Origin: Sphingomonas sp. LHG3406-1
GTDB lineage: Bacteria; Pseudomonadota; Alphaproteobacteria; Sphingomonadales; Sphingomonadaceae
DNA length: 64,000 bases
NCBI RefSeq assembly: GCF_029637485.1
Contig: NZ_CP069128.1
Coordinates: forward strand, 62,001 to 126,000
Direction of reading: 5' to 3'
Positions 1-9,122 of the stretch are shown in pieces. The stretch's first letter is position 1. Each line of letters starts with the position of its first letter. The notes below the pieces were generated by a model, which ran no database searches, had not been told where the DNA came from, and saw only the letters and a program-made list of their open reading frames with translations. The position numbers and the translations under genes are program-made.

Positions 1-834
1 CCGCTGCTGTCGCCCCTCGTCGCGCCGGCCGAATGGCCCGCCCTGATCGACCGCGCTCCCGTCGACCTCCGCGTCAACCTCGCCCGCTCCGACCGCGCGG
101 CCATGCTCGCTCACTTCGGCGCCGAGCCGACTCCGCTCAGCCCGTGGGGCCTCCGCCTCCCCGCGGACAGCGCGGTCAGCGCCGACCCGGCCTTCGCCGA
201 CGGGCTGGTCGAGGTGCAGGACGAAGGAAGCCAGCTCATCGCGCTCGCCTGCGCGCCAGAGCGTCAGGCGCTGATGGTCGACCTGTGCGCCGGCGCCGGC
301 GGCAAGGCACTGGCGCTGGCCGCCGCCAATCCTTCCGCCCGAATCCTTGCCTGCGACACCAACCGCGCGCGCCTGTCCAGGCTGGCACCTCGTGCCGAAC
401 GTGCCGGCGCCACCATCGAGACCCGCCTGCTCGACCTCCCGCGCGAGGCGGAAGGGCTGGCGGACCTGCACGGCCAGGCCGACCTCGTGCTGGTCGATGC
501 GCCCTGTTCGGGCTCGGGCACCTGGCGGCGCAATCCCGAAGGGCGCTGGCGGCTCACCCCGGACCGCCTGACGCGCCTGGAAGCGCTCCAGGCCCGGGTC
601 CTCGATCTTGCCGCGCCCCTCGTCAGGTCCGACGGAACACTGGTCTACGCCGTCTGCTCGCTGCTCGCCCGCGAGGGAGCCGAACAGGCCGCCGCTTTCC
701 TCAGCCGCCATTCAGGCTTCGTGGCCGAGGATACAGGCATGGCCATCGGGCGTTCCGACCATGTCGGCCGGCTTCTCACCCCGGGACACGACGGTACCGA
801 CGGCTTTTTCATTGCGCGGTTCCGTGCCACATGA
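1..834 (+). CDS. rsmB: 16S rRNA (cytosine-C5) methyltransferase RsmB-type, 5' truncated by window edge
   Basis: The reading frame is open from the first base, so the N-terminus lies outside the window; 277 residues are visible. The Rossmann SAM-binding motif DLCAGAGGK (from visible residue 94), the motif IV DAPCSGSGTWRRNPE and the later VYAVCSLL motif carry the two cysteines typical of m5C RNA methyltransferases of the RsmB/NOL1-NOP2 family, which methylate 16S rRNA. The first ~70 residues resemble the linker in front of the catalytic domain. The stop codon overlaps the ATG at 831. RsmB is the best guess; another RsmB/RsmF-family member cannot be excluded without the N-terminal NusB-like domain. 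Confidence 0.85.
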   Translation, partial: PLLSPLVAPAEWPALIDRAPVDLRVNLARSDRAAMLAHFGAEPTPLSPWGLRLPADSAVSADPAFADGLVEVQDEGSQLIALACAPERQALMVDLCAGAGGKALALAAANPSARILACDTNRARLSRLAPRAERAGATIETRLLDLPREAEGLADLHGQADLVLVDAPCSGSGTWRRNPEGRWRLTPDRLTRLEALQARVLDLAAPLVRSDGTLVYAVCSLLAREGAEQAAAFLSRHSGFVAEDTGMAIGRSDHVGRLLTPGHDGTDGFFIARFRAT

Positions 835-860
835 GCAGGGTTGCCGCCTGGGAGATGATG

Positions 861-1358
861 ATGCGCGTGCTTCCGATTGCCATTGCCCTCGGGATCGTCG
901 GCGCGACGATGAGCACGTCCGGCGGGACGCAGGTGCCCGACGCGCAGATCAACGCCCAGTCGCTGCAATGGCAGAGGGCGGGCGAAGCCGCGCTTGCTGC
1001 CGGCAACTTCCAGGCCGCCGACGATGCGCTCGAATCGGCGCTGATCATCGATCCGCGCAACCGCGGTGCGTTCATCGCGCTCGCCCGCGTCGCGCAGAAG
1101 CAGAAGCTCTACGGCCAGGCGATCCGCTTCACCAACAAGGCGCTGACGCTCGAACCCAACGACCCTGTGGCGCTCGGCGTTCAGGGCGAGGCGATGGTCG
1201 AACTGGGCGCGGTCGCCCGGGCGCAGCAGAATCTCGCCAAGATCCGAACCCTGTGCGGCAACAAGCCCTGTGCCCCGGCTACCTCGCTCGCCGCGCTGAT
1301 CCAGCGCGGGCCGGCGATGGCCCGCAGCGACACGCCGGCCGCTCCTAAGAAGAACTGA
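861..1358 (+). CDS. TPR-repeat periplasmic protein
   Basis: A small protein of about 165 residues with an N-terminal hydrophobic signal (MRVLPIAIALGIVGATMS) followed by tetratricopeptide-type helices: one unit around AGEAALAAGNFQAADDALESALIIDP and a second around GQAIRFTNKALTLEPNDPVAL. TPR proteins usually act as scaffolds; the partner is unknown. ATG codons at 831, 855, 858 and 861 are all in frame. I chose 861 because GGAG lies 6 nt upstream and the product then starts as a normal signal peptide. The 831 start would overlap the rsmB stop (ATGA). The 3' end overlaps the convergent rsmA gene by 14 bases. Confidence 0.7.
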   Translation: MRVLPIAIALGIVGATMSTSGGTQVPDAQINAQSLQWQRAGEAALAAGNFQAADDALESALIIDPRNRGAFIALARVAQKQKLYGQAIRFTNKALTLEPNDPVALGVQGEAMVELGAVARAQQNLAKIRTLCGNKPCAPATSLAALIQRGPAMARSDTPAAPKKN

Positions 1359-2166
1359 GCGCGCGCGCCACGGCGACCCATTCGGCCACGCTGACCGTTT
1401 CCGCCCGCCGCTCGGCCGCAATACCCAAACCCTGAAGCGCGTCGAGCGCGTTCGGGACCGACTTCAGGCTCTGGCGCAGCATCTTGCGGCGCTGGCCGAA
1501 GGCGGCGGCAGTAAGCCGCTCCAGCACCGCTGCATCGACCCCGTCGGGGGCGTCCTTGGGCACGATGTGGACCACCGCCGAGGCGACCTTGGGCGGCGGC
1601 ACGAAGGCCGAGCGATGGACCGGCAGGGCGATGCGGGGCGCTGCCCGCCATTGGGCGGCGACGGCGAGCCGGCCATAGGCCTCGTCTCCCGCATCGGCGA
1701 CGATCCGCTCGGCCACTTCCTTCTGGAACATCAGCGTCAGGCTCGCCCACCACGGCTTCCACTCCGCCGCCAGCCAGCGCAGCAGCAGCGCCGTGCCGAC
1801 ATTGTAGGGGAGGTTGGCGACGACATGCGCCCCCCGGCCGACCAGCGGCGCCTCGTCGACCTTCAGCGCATCCTCTTCCAGCACTTCCAGCCTGCCGGGA
1901 AACAGCGCCTGCAGTTCGGCCAGCGCAGGGATGCAGCGGCGGTCGCGCTCGACCGCGGTGACCCGCGCGCCGGCATTAAGCAGCGCGCCGGTGAGGCCGC
2001 CCGGGCCCGGCCCGACCTCGTAGACCGACTGGCCGTCCAGGTCGCCCGGAATGGCGGCGATGCGGGAGAGAAGCTGGCGGTCGAGCAGGAAATTCTGGCC
2101 GAGCGCCTTGGTCGCGCTGAGGCCATGGCGGGCGATCACCTCGCGCAAGGGGGGAAGGGCGGTCAC
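1345..2166 (-). CDS. rsmA: 16S rRNA (adenine1518-N6/adenine1519-N6)-dimethyltransferase RsmA (KsgA)
   Basis: A 273-residue protein, the usual KsgA length. It dimethylates two adjacent adenines in the 3' hairpin of 16S rRNA late in 30S assembly. Visible motifs are GQNFLLD near the N-terminus, the SAM-binding VYEVGPGPGGLT, and the catalytic NLPYNVGT (motif IV). The frame stays open upstream, but the GTG at 2166, one base past the pdxA stop, gives the conserved beginning MTALPPLREVIARHG and is the likely start. It is the last gene of the leftward lptD-surA-pdxA-rsmA run, the same order as in Escherichia coli. Confidence 0.93.
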   Translation of the reverse strand: MTALPPLREVIARHGLSATKALGQNFLLDRQLLSRIAAIPGDLDGQSVYEVGPGPGGLTGALLNAGARVTAVERDRRCIPALAELQALFPGRLEVLEEDALKVDEAPLVGRGAHVVANLPYNVGTALLLRWLAAEWKPWWASLTLMFQKEVAERIVADAGDEAYGRLAVAAQWRAAPRIALPVHRSAFVPPPKVASAVVHIVPKDAPDGVDAAVLERLTAAAFGQRRKMLRQSLKSVPNALDALQGLGIAAERRAETVSVAEWVAVARALSSS

Positions 2167-2167
2167 C

Positions 2168-3169
2168 TCAGCCGTTGAGGGTGCGGTAACGGGCGCAGTC
2201 GGCGGCCATGCGGATCGCCGCCGCCATCGCCCGCGGATCGGCCCTGTCCTCACCGGCGATGTCGAAGGCGGTGCCATGGTCGGGCGCGGTGCGGATGATC
2301 GGCAGCCCCAGGGTGAGGTTCACCCCTTCCTCGAAATGCAGCGCCTTCAGGGGAATGAGCGCCTGGTCGTGGTACATGCACAGCGCGGCGTCGAAGCGGC
2401 CGCGCGCGGCGGTGTGGAACATGGTGTCCGCAGGCAGGGGCCCGACCACGTCCCAACCTTCGGCTCGCAGGGCTTCGATCGCCGGAATGATGATGTCGAT
2501 CTCCTCGCGGCCGAGCGACCCGCCTTCGCCGGCATGCGGGTTGAAGCCGGCGACCGCAAGCCGCGGCTCGGCGATCCCGAAGTTCCGCTGCAGGCCGCGC
2601 AGCGTGACCCGCGCGCGCGCTTCGATCAGCGCGGTGCTGAGCAGGTCGGCCACCTCGCGCAGCGGCAGGTGGGTGGTGAGCGGCACCGTCCGCAGCGTCG
2701 GCCCGGCCAGCATCATCGCCACATTGTTCGACGACACGCCGCAGCGCTCGGCGACGAACTCGGTCTGGCCGGGGTGGGTGAAGCCGATCGCGTAGAGCTG
2801 GTGCTTGGACACCGGTCCGGTCACCACCGCCGAGCAGGATCCGGAGCGGGCGAGGCCGACCGCCAGCTCGAGGCTGTCGAGGCTGCAATGCGCGCCGGCG
2901 ACCGTCGGCTGCCCGGCAATCCCGGCCTCGGCGGCGGGGACGGCGAGCAGGGGCAGGCCGTGCGGGAAAACGTCCTCGGCTTCGCGCGGGTTGGAGACAA
3001 TGGCGATCGGGCCGTCCCAGACGCCCGTCAGGCTGCGCGGGTCGCCCACCGCGACGAATGGCGGCAGCTGGAGGGCGCGGCGGTTGTCCCAGCTCTTGGC
3101 GACGACCTCGGGGCCGATGCCGGCCGGATCGCCGAGCGACACGGCAAGCGGGGGAAGGGGCGGGTTCAT
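2168..3169 (-). CDS. pdxA: 4-hydroxythreonine-4-phosphate dehydrogenase PdxA
   Basis: A 333-residue enzyme of pyridoxal 5'-phosphate biosynthesis that oxidises and decarboxylates 4-phosphohydroxy-L-threonine. The N-terminus LAVSLGDPAGIGPEV is diagnostic of PdxA. Metal-binding histidines are visible in VSKHQLYAIGFTHPGQTE and MYHDQALIPLKAL, and the GFNPHAGEGG motif is present. The protein appears complete and intact. It sits between surA and rsmA, with a 1-base gap to the rsmA start, so the two are almost certainly co-translated. Confidence 0.95.
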   Translation of the reverse strand: MNPPLPPLAVSLGDPAGIGPEVVAKSWDNRRALQLPPFVAVGDPRSLTGVWDGPIAIVSNPREAEDVFPHGLPLLAVPAAEAGIAGQPTVAGAHCSLDSLELAVGLARSGSCSAVVTGPVSKHQLYAIGFTHPGQTEFVAERCGVSSNNVAMMLAGPTLRTVPLTTHLPLREVADLLSTALIEARARVTLRGLQRNFGIAEPRLAVAGFNPHAGEGGSLGREEIDIIIPAIEALRAEGWDVVGPLPADTMFHTAARGRFDAALCMYHDQALIPLKALHFEEGVNLTLGLPIIRTAPDHGTAFDIAGEDRADPRAMAAAIRMAADCARYRTLNG

Positions 3170-3207
3170 CGCCCCGCCTCTAGTCCCTCGGCTCGGTCGC
3201 TGTCACC

Positions 3208-4548
3208 TCAGCGATAGTCGATGATCGCGTCGCGGCGAAGGTCGCGCAGGTAGCGGCGCGAGCGCAGGTTGACGCGCTCCTCCTGCAGCTGCGCGAACAC
3301 CGCGTCCGGGTTCGGGGCATTGGCGCCCTGGTCCTCGTCCCGCCCGCAGATCACCAGAACTCGAACGCCTTCCTCGATAGACCCAAACGGCCGAGTAGCC
3401 TGCCCCACCTGCATCGGCAGCATCATCTCCTGGAGGGCTGGCGGTAGGTCGCGCAGGCGGACGTTGTCGGACTGGACGACGTCACCCTTGAAGTCGGCCG
3501 CGACCTTGTCGGCTCCGCCGCAGCCGCCGATGTTCTGCGCCGATGCGGCGAAGCGCTGCAGCAGCGGATCGGCCGACGCGGCATTGGTGCCGGCTGGGAA
3601 GGTGATCGACACCTGCTTCAGCGACAGCACGGCGTTGCGCGGATCGGCGGTCAGCACCTTGCGCGCGTCCTGCACGGCAAGGATGGAGAAGCCGCCGGGA
3701 ATGGCGATCGGCTGGCTGAGCTGGCCCGGGCCCATCGCGCGGAGGGTAGCGGAAAGCTGGTCGGGAAGCTGCTCGGGGCGGACCCAGCCAAGATCTCCGC
3801 CCACCGCCGCCGTCGACGCTTCGGAGAACTGGCGGGCATAGCCGGCGAAGCTCGCCCCCTGCCGCAGCGCGGCGACGATGCGCTGCGCATTGGCGGCGAC
3901 TTCGGCCTGATTGGCCGGAGTCGCGGCCAGAAAGATCTCGCCAACGCGATATTCCTGCGTGCCCTTCGAGGCGTTCAGGCGATCGATCACCGCCTTCACC
4001 TCGTCGTCACCGACGCTGACCTGGCTCTCGATCTTCTGCCGCTGCAGCCGCGACCAGGCGATCTCGCCCTCGATCTGGCGGCGGATCGAACGGATCGAGC
4101 TTCCGTTCTGCTTGAGATAGTCGGCCAGCTGCGACGGATTGCGCTTCACGCCTTCGGCAACACGCGCGACGGTGCGATCGATATCCGCCTGCGTGACCGT
4201 GATCTCCGCCTGCTTGGCGGCCTGGATCTGGAGCGTCTCGTCAATCAGGTTGCGCAGCACCTGCACCCGCAGCCGCTCTTCCTCTTCCTTCGGGATCGGC
4301 TGGTTGTTGGCGATGGCGAGCAGCGCCAGGCGCTGATCGATGTCGGTCTGGGTGATGACCTCGCCGTTGACGATGGCGCTGGCCTTGACGATCGCCGGGA
4401 TCGGGCGGCCGTAAACGGTGACGGTCTCCGGAAGGTTCAGCGTCGCGCTGCTGTTCGGCGTCCGCGGCGCCGTTGCAACCTGGGCCGTGGCGACTCCCGC
4501 CATGCCGACCAGCAGAGCCGTCGTGAAAAGCGTCTTGGCAGTGGCCAT
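3208..4548 (-). CDS. surA: Periplasmic chaperone / peptidyl-prolyl isomerase SurA
   Basis: A 446-residue secreted protein with signal peptide MATAKTLFTTALLVGMAGVATAQ. SurA escorts outer-membrane beta-barrel proteins, including LptD, through the periplasm. The N-terminal helical chaperone domain occupies roughly residues 50-175. A parvulin-type PPIase domain follows at about 195-300, with GQASFAGYARQFSE-like and GGDLGWVRPEQLP motifs. A second, degenerate parvulin region precedes the C-terminus. The gene lies directly downstream of lptD in the same direction, which fits its client relationship. Confidence 0.9.
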   Translation of the reverse strand: MATAKTLFTTALLVGMAGVATAQVATAPRTPNSSATLNLPETVTVYGRPIPAIVKASAIVNGEVITQTDIDQRLALLAIANNQPIPKEEEERLRVQVLRNLIDETLQIQAAKQAEITVTQADIDRTVARVAEGVKRNPSQLADYLKQNGSSIRSIRRQIEGEIAWSRLQRQKIESQVSVGDDEVKAVIDRLNASKGTQEYRVGEIFLAATPANQAEVAANAQRIVAALRQGASFAGYARQFSEASTAAVGGDLGWVRPEQLPDQLSATLRAMGPGQLSQPIAIPGGFSILAVQDARKVLTADPRNAVLSLKQVSITFPAGTNAASADPLLQRFAASAQNIGGCGGADKVAADFKGDVVQSDNVRLRDLPPALQEMMLPMQVGQATRPFGSIEEGVRVLVICGRDEDQGANAPNPDAVFAQLQEERVNLRSRRYLRDLRRDAIIDYR

Positions 4549-4626
4549 GAGGAACGATCAATCCCTTGTTATCAAAGCAGTTCGCCGCAGATGCCAAAGG
4601 CGCGCTGAACCGGCGATGAGCGTGTC

Positions 4627-6894
4627 TTAGCGGCTCAGCCCCTTGAGCGACAGGCGGAAACTGAAGGTGCTCCCCTCGGCCCGGTCGCCGAGCCGCTCAT
4701 AGTCGCGGCGCCAGCTGATGCCGAACGACAGGCAATCGTCCTCATAATCGAGGCTCAGCCGGTGGCGTACCGAATTGATGCCGTCCGCAAGGCTGAGCGG
4801 ATCCTCGTCGCCGTTGGTGAGGTCGAGAACGCTCGCCCCGAACACCGACCAGAAGCGGTGGAACTTCCAGCGCCCGGCAAGGCGCAGCTCTTCCTTGTCG
4901 CGAAGATCCTCAACCGCCGCCTCGATGTTCCGGTTGAGCCGAAGATAGTCGATCCGCGCGTAGGTCTCGGTGGTCCCGACGGTGAGGTCGAGTTCGTTCC
5001 TGCGGACGGCGAAACTGTCCTTGTCGAGGCGGAAGCGGTGGGTGAGATCGATGAAGCGACCGACCTTGAGGCGCGTCCGGCCGACGAAGTCGGACCAACG
5101 ATCGGTCAGCCCCGTGCCGTTGGGGAAGATCTGGGCGTCGCGGTTCAAGCGATAGGACTGGCCGACGTTGCTCGACACCGCCCAGCCCGGACGATCGAGG
5201 TTCCAGTCGAGCCCGTAGGTAATTCGGCTTCCGTCTTCCCACCGGTCATAACCGGGAAAGCGGTTGAGGGCGAACAGGTTGCTGTCCTCGAGATCGACCG
5301 ACCGGCTGTCCTCGTTGGGCAGGCTGATGTTGGCGGTCGGCGGGGTGACCACCAGTTGCACGCGCGGAGTAAGCCGCTGCACCCCGCCGAGGAGATTGCC
5401 CATCAGCGGCCAGCGCAGCTCGGCGGCGGCGGCGGCGATACCGCGCCCCCGCCAGCCCTTCTCGCCGCGATAGAAGACCGTCGAGGTAAGCTCATTCTCG
5501 TCGCTGTGGTACACGTCGCCGCGGGCATAGCCGGTCAGCAGCAGCTCCTGGCCGAAGCGGGTCAGCCGGCGCATGTCCCACCGCGCCGAGGCGAAGGCGC
5601 GCTGGCTGTCCTGTCCCTCTCGGCGGAGCACGGCGAGGCTGTTGGCCTGAAGCTCAACGCGGCCCCCGAGCACCGGCTGGCCAAGGCGGACCCGCGCGTC
5701 GAAGGCGGGCAGGGCGATAGGGATGGTCCGCTGCACGTCATTCTGGCGGAGCCCCTGGAAGGCCCAGCCGGCCAGGCTGACGTAGCTGTCGGTGTCGATC
5801 CGCTCGAGGTCGAGGAAGTTGCGGAAGCGATCGTCGCGATTGATGTCGTAGAAGCGCGCGACCGTCTTGTCGGTTGCCGCGCGGACCTGCCCGGTCAGGC
5901 TCCAGTAGGGATCGAACTGGAGCTTGCCATTGCCTTCGACATAGGCGCGAAAGTCCTTGTCGTCCCGCGTGTCGTCGTAGCTGGTCGTATCGCCGTAGGT
6001 GACGAACGCGCCAAGCGAAAAGGCGCCGAGCTTGTTCAGTTCGCGGTAGCGCGCCTCAACGCCCGGCCTGATGCTGGTGTAGAGGTGCGGCGTCACCGTC
6101 AGGTCGCGGTTCGACCCGAAGTTGACATGATAGGGCACGGAGACTTCCAGCCCGCGCCGCCGGCTGTAGCGGAGCTCGGGGAAGAGGAAGCCGGTATAGC
6201 CTTCGCCGCCGCTTCCGGTGCCGAGGCTGAAGATGGGCAGCAACGGCAGAGCGACGCCGAAGATCTCGAGCCGCCCGCGCTCGAAGCGCACCCGCTCCGC
6301 CCGCTCGTCGTAGCGGACCCGCGCGGCGAGGATGCGCCAGCTCGGCCGCCGCGGACAGCCGGTCGTGCTGGTCACCTGACAAGGCGAATAGACGGCATTC
6401 TCCAGCGTGGTGACGTCCCCCTGCCGGGTCGCCCGGTCGGCCGCGAGCCGACCGCCGCTTTCCAGCACCACCAGCAGATTTTCGACCGTGGCGTCACGCA
6501 GCGCGTCGTCGAGCACCACCCGCTCGGAGATCAGCCGGTCGCCCTGCGGCTGGACGACGACGACATTGCCGGTCGCCACCACTTCGCCGCTGCGCCGGTC
6601 CCAGCGCACCTGGTCGGCGGCAAGGAAGGTGCCCTGCCGATTGACCCGCACCTGGCCGGTCGCGGTAACCACTTCCGCGTCGCTGTCGTAGGCGACGACG
6701 TCGGCGGTGAAGGCGATCTGGTCCTCGGGCACCGCGAGGCTGGTGCTGTCGGCGGGAGGGGGAGGGGCGGCAGGAACGGCGGCCGGCGGCGACGCTGGCG
6801 GACCTTGCAGCGGCTCGGACGACTGTGCCAGCGCCGGCGTGCCCAGCGCCAGGACCAGCGGCAGCGCTGTCCAAGCCGTTACGCCATGTCGCAC
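4627..6894 (-). CDS. lptD: LPS-assembly protein LptD
   Basis: About 755 residues. LptD is the outer-membrane beta-barrel that inserts lipopolysaccharide (or, in sphingomonads, presumably glycosphingolipid-rich material) into the outer leaflet. A signal peptide (TALPLVLALGTPALAQ) is followed by a proline-rich linker and an OstA/LptA-like beta-jellyroll at about residues 60-170. The long C-terminal barrel is rich in alternating aromatic residues. Two cysteines in PCQVTSTTGCP and one in DDCLSF may form the stabilising disulfides. The frame continues upstream into pepA territory. The GTG at 6894 (VRHGVTAW) is preferred because it begins just before the signal peptide and leaves a 153-nt divergent promoter region to pepA. 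Confidence 0.92.
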   Translation of the reverse strand: MRHGVTAWTALPLVLALGTPALAQSSEPLQGPPASPPAAVPAAPPPPADSTSLAVPEDQIAFTADVVAYDSDAEVVTATGQVRVNRQGTFLAADQVRWDRRSGEVVATGNVVVVQPQGDRLISERVVLDDALRDATVENLLVVLESGGRLAADRATRQGDVTTLENAVYSPCQVTSTTGCPRRPSWRILAARVRYDERAERVRFERGRLEIFGVALPLLPIFSLGTGSGGEGYTGFLFPELRYSRRRGLEVSVPYHVNFGSNRDLTVTPHLYTSIRPGVEARYRELNKLGAFSLGAFVTYGDTTSYDDTRDDKDFRAYVEGNGKLQFDPYWSLTGQVRAATDKTVARFYDINRDDRFRNFLDLERIDTDSYVSLAGWAFQGLRQNDVQRTIPIALPAFDARVRLGQPVLGGRVELQANSLAVLRREGQDSQRAFASARWDMRRLTRFGQELLLTGYARGDVYHSDENELTSTVFYRGEKGWRGRGIAAAAAELRWPLMGNLLGGVQRLTPRVQLVVTPPTANISLPNEDSRSVDLEDSNLFALNRFPGYDRWEDGSRITYGLDWNLDRPGWAVSSNVGQSYRLNRDAQIFPNGTGLTDRWSDFVGRTRLKVGRFIDLTHRFRLDKDSFAVRRNELDLTVGTTETYARIDYLRLNRNIEAAVEDLRDKEELRLAGRWKFHRFWSVFGASVLDLTNGDEDPLSLADGINSVRHRLSLDYEDDCLSFGISWRRDYERLGDRAEGSTFSFRLSLKGLSR

Positions 6895-7047
6895 CGTGTA
6901 GCCGCCTTGAATCCGCTGATGATCGTGACCGAAGCGCCGCCTATTGCAGCTTGGGCGGGCAGGGGCAACGGGCTTGGCAGCGCCCTGCCGCCTCCTTAGA
7001 TGCCGCATCCATCCCCGCGCTTCCCGCTCATGCAGGTGACCATTCCC

Positions 7048-8520
7048 ATGCAGATCCGTTTCGCCGACCAGCTTCCCTCCAGCAATCATGCACTTGTCCT
7101 GCCGGTCGCGGGCGCGGACCGGGGCAATCTCGCGTCCCTCGGCGACGCGCGCGCGGTGGTCGAGGCCGCTGCTCGCGCCCAGCGCTTCGAGGGCGAGAGC
7201 GGAGCGGTCGCCGAGACCTTCGTTGGCGGTGATGGCAGCAGCCCGGTCCGCCGGTTGCTGCTCGTCGGCACCGGATCGGCCAAGGACGGCGCCGCGGCCG
7301 AGAAGCTTGGCGGCGCGGCGGTCGGCCGGCTCCTGACCTCCGGCGAGCGCACCGTCGCCATCGACCTCACCGGCGCCGCCTTCGACGCCGATGCGGCCGC
7401 CCGCCTCGCGCTCGGCGCCGCTGCCCGCGGCTGGCGGCATGACCGCTATCGCACCCGGCTCAAGGAAAAGCAGAAGGTCAGCCTCGAGGAGCTGATCATC
7501 GTCGGCGCCCCCAAGGGTTCGGAAGAACGGTGGAACGAGCGCTATTCAGCCGTGCTCGACGGCCTCAAGCTCACTCGCGAACTGGTCACCGAGCCGGCCA
7601 ACATCATCTATGCCGAAACCTTCGTCGAGCGCGTGCGCAAGGCGGCGGAGGGCAGCGGGCTGGTGGTCGAAGCGCTCGGTCAGGCCGAGATGGAGAAGCT
7701 CGGCATGGGCTCGCTCCTTTGCGTCAACCAGGGCACGGTGCGCGAGCCGCGGCTGCTGATCATGCGCTGGAACGGCGGGGCCGAGGGCGACAAGCCGCTG
7801 GCCCTGATCGGCAAGGGCGTGACCTTCGACACCGGCGGCATCTCGATCAAGCCGGCGGCCGGCATGGAAGCGATGAAGTGGGACATGGGCGGCGCGGGCG
7901 CGGTCGCCGGTGCCATGCTCGCCATCGCTAAACGCAAGGCCAGGGCCAATGTGGTCGGCCTGTGCGGGCTGGTCGAGAACATGCCGTCGGGCAGCGCGAC
8001 GCGCCCGGGCGACGTGGTCACCTCCATGAACGGCCAGACGATCGAAGTCATCAACACCGACGCCGAAGGCCGCCTCGTCCTCGCCGATGTCATTACCTAT
8101 GCCCAGCGCGAGATCGGCGCCAGGCGGCTGGTCGACCTCGCCACCCTCACCGGCGCCATGCTGGTCGCGCTCGGCCACGAGCATGCCGGCCTCTTTTCGA
8201 ACAACGACACGCTTGCGGGCGAGCTGCTGGTCGCGGCCAAGGAGACTGGCGACAAGCTGTGGCGGATGCCGCTCGGAGAGGCCTACGACCGGCTGATCGA
8301 CAGCCCGATCGCCGACATCAAGAACGTCGGTCCGCGCGAAGCCGGCTCGATCACCGCCGCCCAGTTCCTTGCCCGCTTCGTCGAGGAGGGCACCGAATGG
8401 GCCCATCTCGACATCGCCGGCACGGTCTGGTCGGACAAGCCCGGCACCACCTTCGACAAGGGCGCCACTGGCTTCGGCGTGCGCCTGCTCGACCGCTTCG
8501 TGGAGTTGGTGGCGGAGTGA
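7048..8520 (+). CDS. pepA: Leucyl aminopeptidase, M17 family
   Basis: A cytosolic M17 metalloaminopeptidase of about 490 residues that removes N-terminal residues during peptide turnover. The M17 signature NTDAEGRL is at about residues 336-343. The metal- and substrate-binding motifs GKGVTFDTGGISIKP and KWDMGGAGAV precede it. In-frame ATGs exist at 7000, 7030 and 7048. The last is chosen because AGGTGA lies 8 nt upstream and the family N-terminus begins at about MQIRFADQ. It is transcribed divergently from lptD, as in other proteobacteria where pepA neighbours lptFG/holC; holC follows here. Confidence 0.93.
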   Translation: MQIRFADQLPSSNHALVLPVAGADRGNLASLGDARAVVEAAARAQRFEGESGAVAETFVGGDGSSPVRRLLLVGTGSAKDGAAAEKLGGAAVGRLLTSGERTVAIDLTGAAFDADAAARLALGAAARGWRHDRYRTRLKEKQKVSLEELIIVGAPKGSEERWNERYSAVLDGLKLTRELVTEPANIIYAETFVERVRKAAEGSGLVVEALGQAEMEKLGMGSLLCVNQGTVREPRLLIMRWNGGAEGDKPLALIGKGVTFDTGGISIKPAAGMEAMKWDMGGAGAVAGAMLAIAKRKARANVVGLCGLVENMPSGSATRPGDVVTSMNGQTIEVINTDAEGRLVLADVITYAQREIGARRLVDLATLTGAMLVALGHEHAGLFSNNDTLAGELLVAAKETGDKLWRMPLGEAYDRLIDSPIADIKNVGPREAGSITAAQFLARFVEEGTEWAHLDIAGTVWSDKPGTTFDKGATGFGVRLLDRFVELVAE

Positions 8521-8524
8521 TGTT

Positions 8525-8597
8525 CCCCTGCGAAAGCAGGGACCCAGTGCTCTTCGGCGCTGGGGTTGAAGGAACTGGGTTCCTGCCTTCGCAGGAG
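8525..8597. repeat. Palindromic intergenic repeat overlapping the holC ribosome-binding site
   Basis: Two 23-nt arms (8525-8547 and 8575-8597) form an inverted repeat with three mismatches around a 27-nt centre. The arms contain the CCTGCGAA..GCAGG..CCCAG pattern that I recognise as a common short interspersed palindrome in sphingomonad genomes (from memory, not searched). The right arm ends with AGGAG, which is the only plausible Shine-Dalgarno for holC. Confidence 0.7.
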
Positions 8598-8605
8598 AGC
8601 GGCCT

Positions 8606-9043
8606 TTGAAAGTCGACTTCTACCAGCTCGCCGGAAGCCCGCTCGACGAGGTGATCGCCGCCATCGCCCAGCGCCTGCTGGACGAGGGCGGGCGGCTGCT
8701 GGTGGTGATGGAGGACGAGGGTGCGCTCCACCGGCTCGACCGGCTGCTGTGGGATGCGGGCCCGTTGAGCTTCCTCCCTCACGGCATCGCCGGCGGCGCG
8801 GACGAGACGCGCCAGCCCATCCTGCTGTCGACCACGCCCGACCCCGCGAACCAGGCCCGCAACCTGCTGATCGCCGACGGCGAATGGCGGGAGGCCGCGC
8901 TGACCTTCGACCGTGCCTTCCACCTGTTCGACGAAGCGCATCTGGAAGGGGCCCGGCTCGCCTGGAAGCTGCTCGCCGGCCGCGATGGGGTGGAGCGGCG
9001 CTACTGGGCGCGCGAGGACGGGCGCTGGATGCGGAAGGCCTGA
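8606..9043 (+). CDS. holC: DNA polymerase III chi subunit
   Basis: A 145-residue protein of the HolC family. Chi links the clamp-loader complex to SSB during replication. The N-terminus KVDFYQLAGSPLDEVI is the usual HolC beginning. LLVVMEDEGALHRLDRLLW and LLIADGE.. match the family's core strands, and the C-terminus RRYWAREDGRWMRKA is typical of alphaproteobacterial members. Translation probably starts at the TTG at 8606, 8 nt after AGGAG; no ATG or GTG suits the N-terminus. The pepA-holC-ndk order is common in alphaproteobacteria. The upstream repeat supplies its ribosome-binding site. Confidence 0.9.
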   Translation: MKVDFYQLAGSPLDEVIAAIAQRLLDEGGRLLVVMEDEGALHRLDRLLWDAGPLSFLPHGIAGGADETRQPILLSTTPDPANQARNLLIADGEWREAALTFDRAFHLFDEAHLEGARLAWKLLAGRDGVERRYWAREDGRWMRKA

Positions 9044-9122
9044 GCTTGCCTGTTCCGGCCGTGCCCGCTAGGGGCGCGGCCAATTCTCAAAGACCATCAA
9101 CCATAACAACGGAGCTTCCCCC

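Noticed and set aside
4762..6999. Long rightward open frame (745 codons) opposite lptD
   Set aside because: It mirrors the codon bias of lptD, has no recognisable domain and would overlap the lptD gene completely; typical antisense shadow in high-GC DNA.
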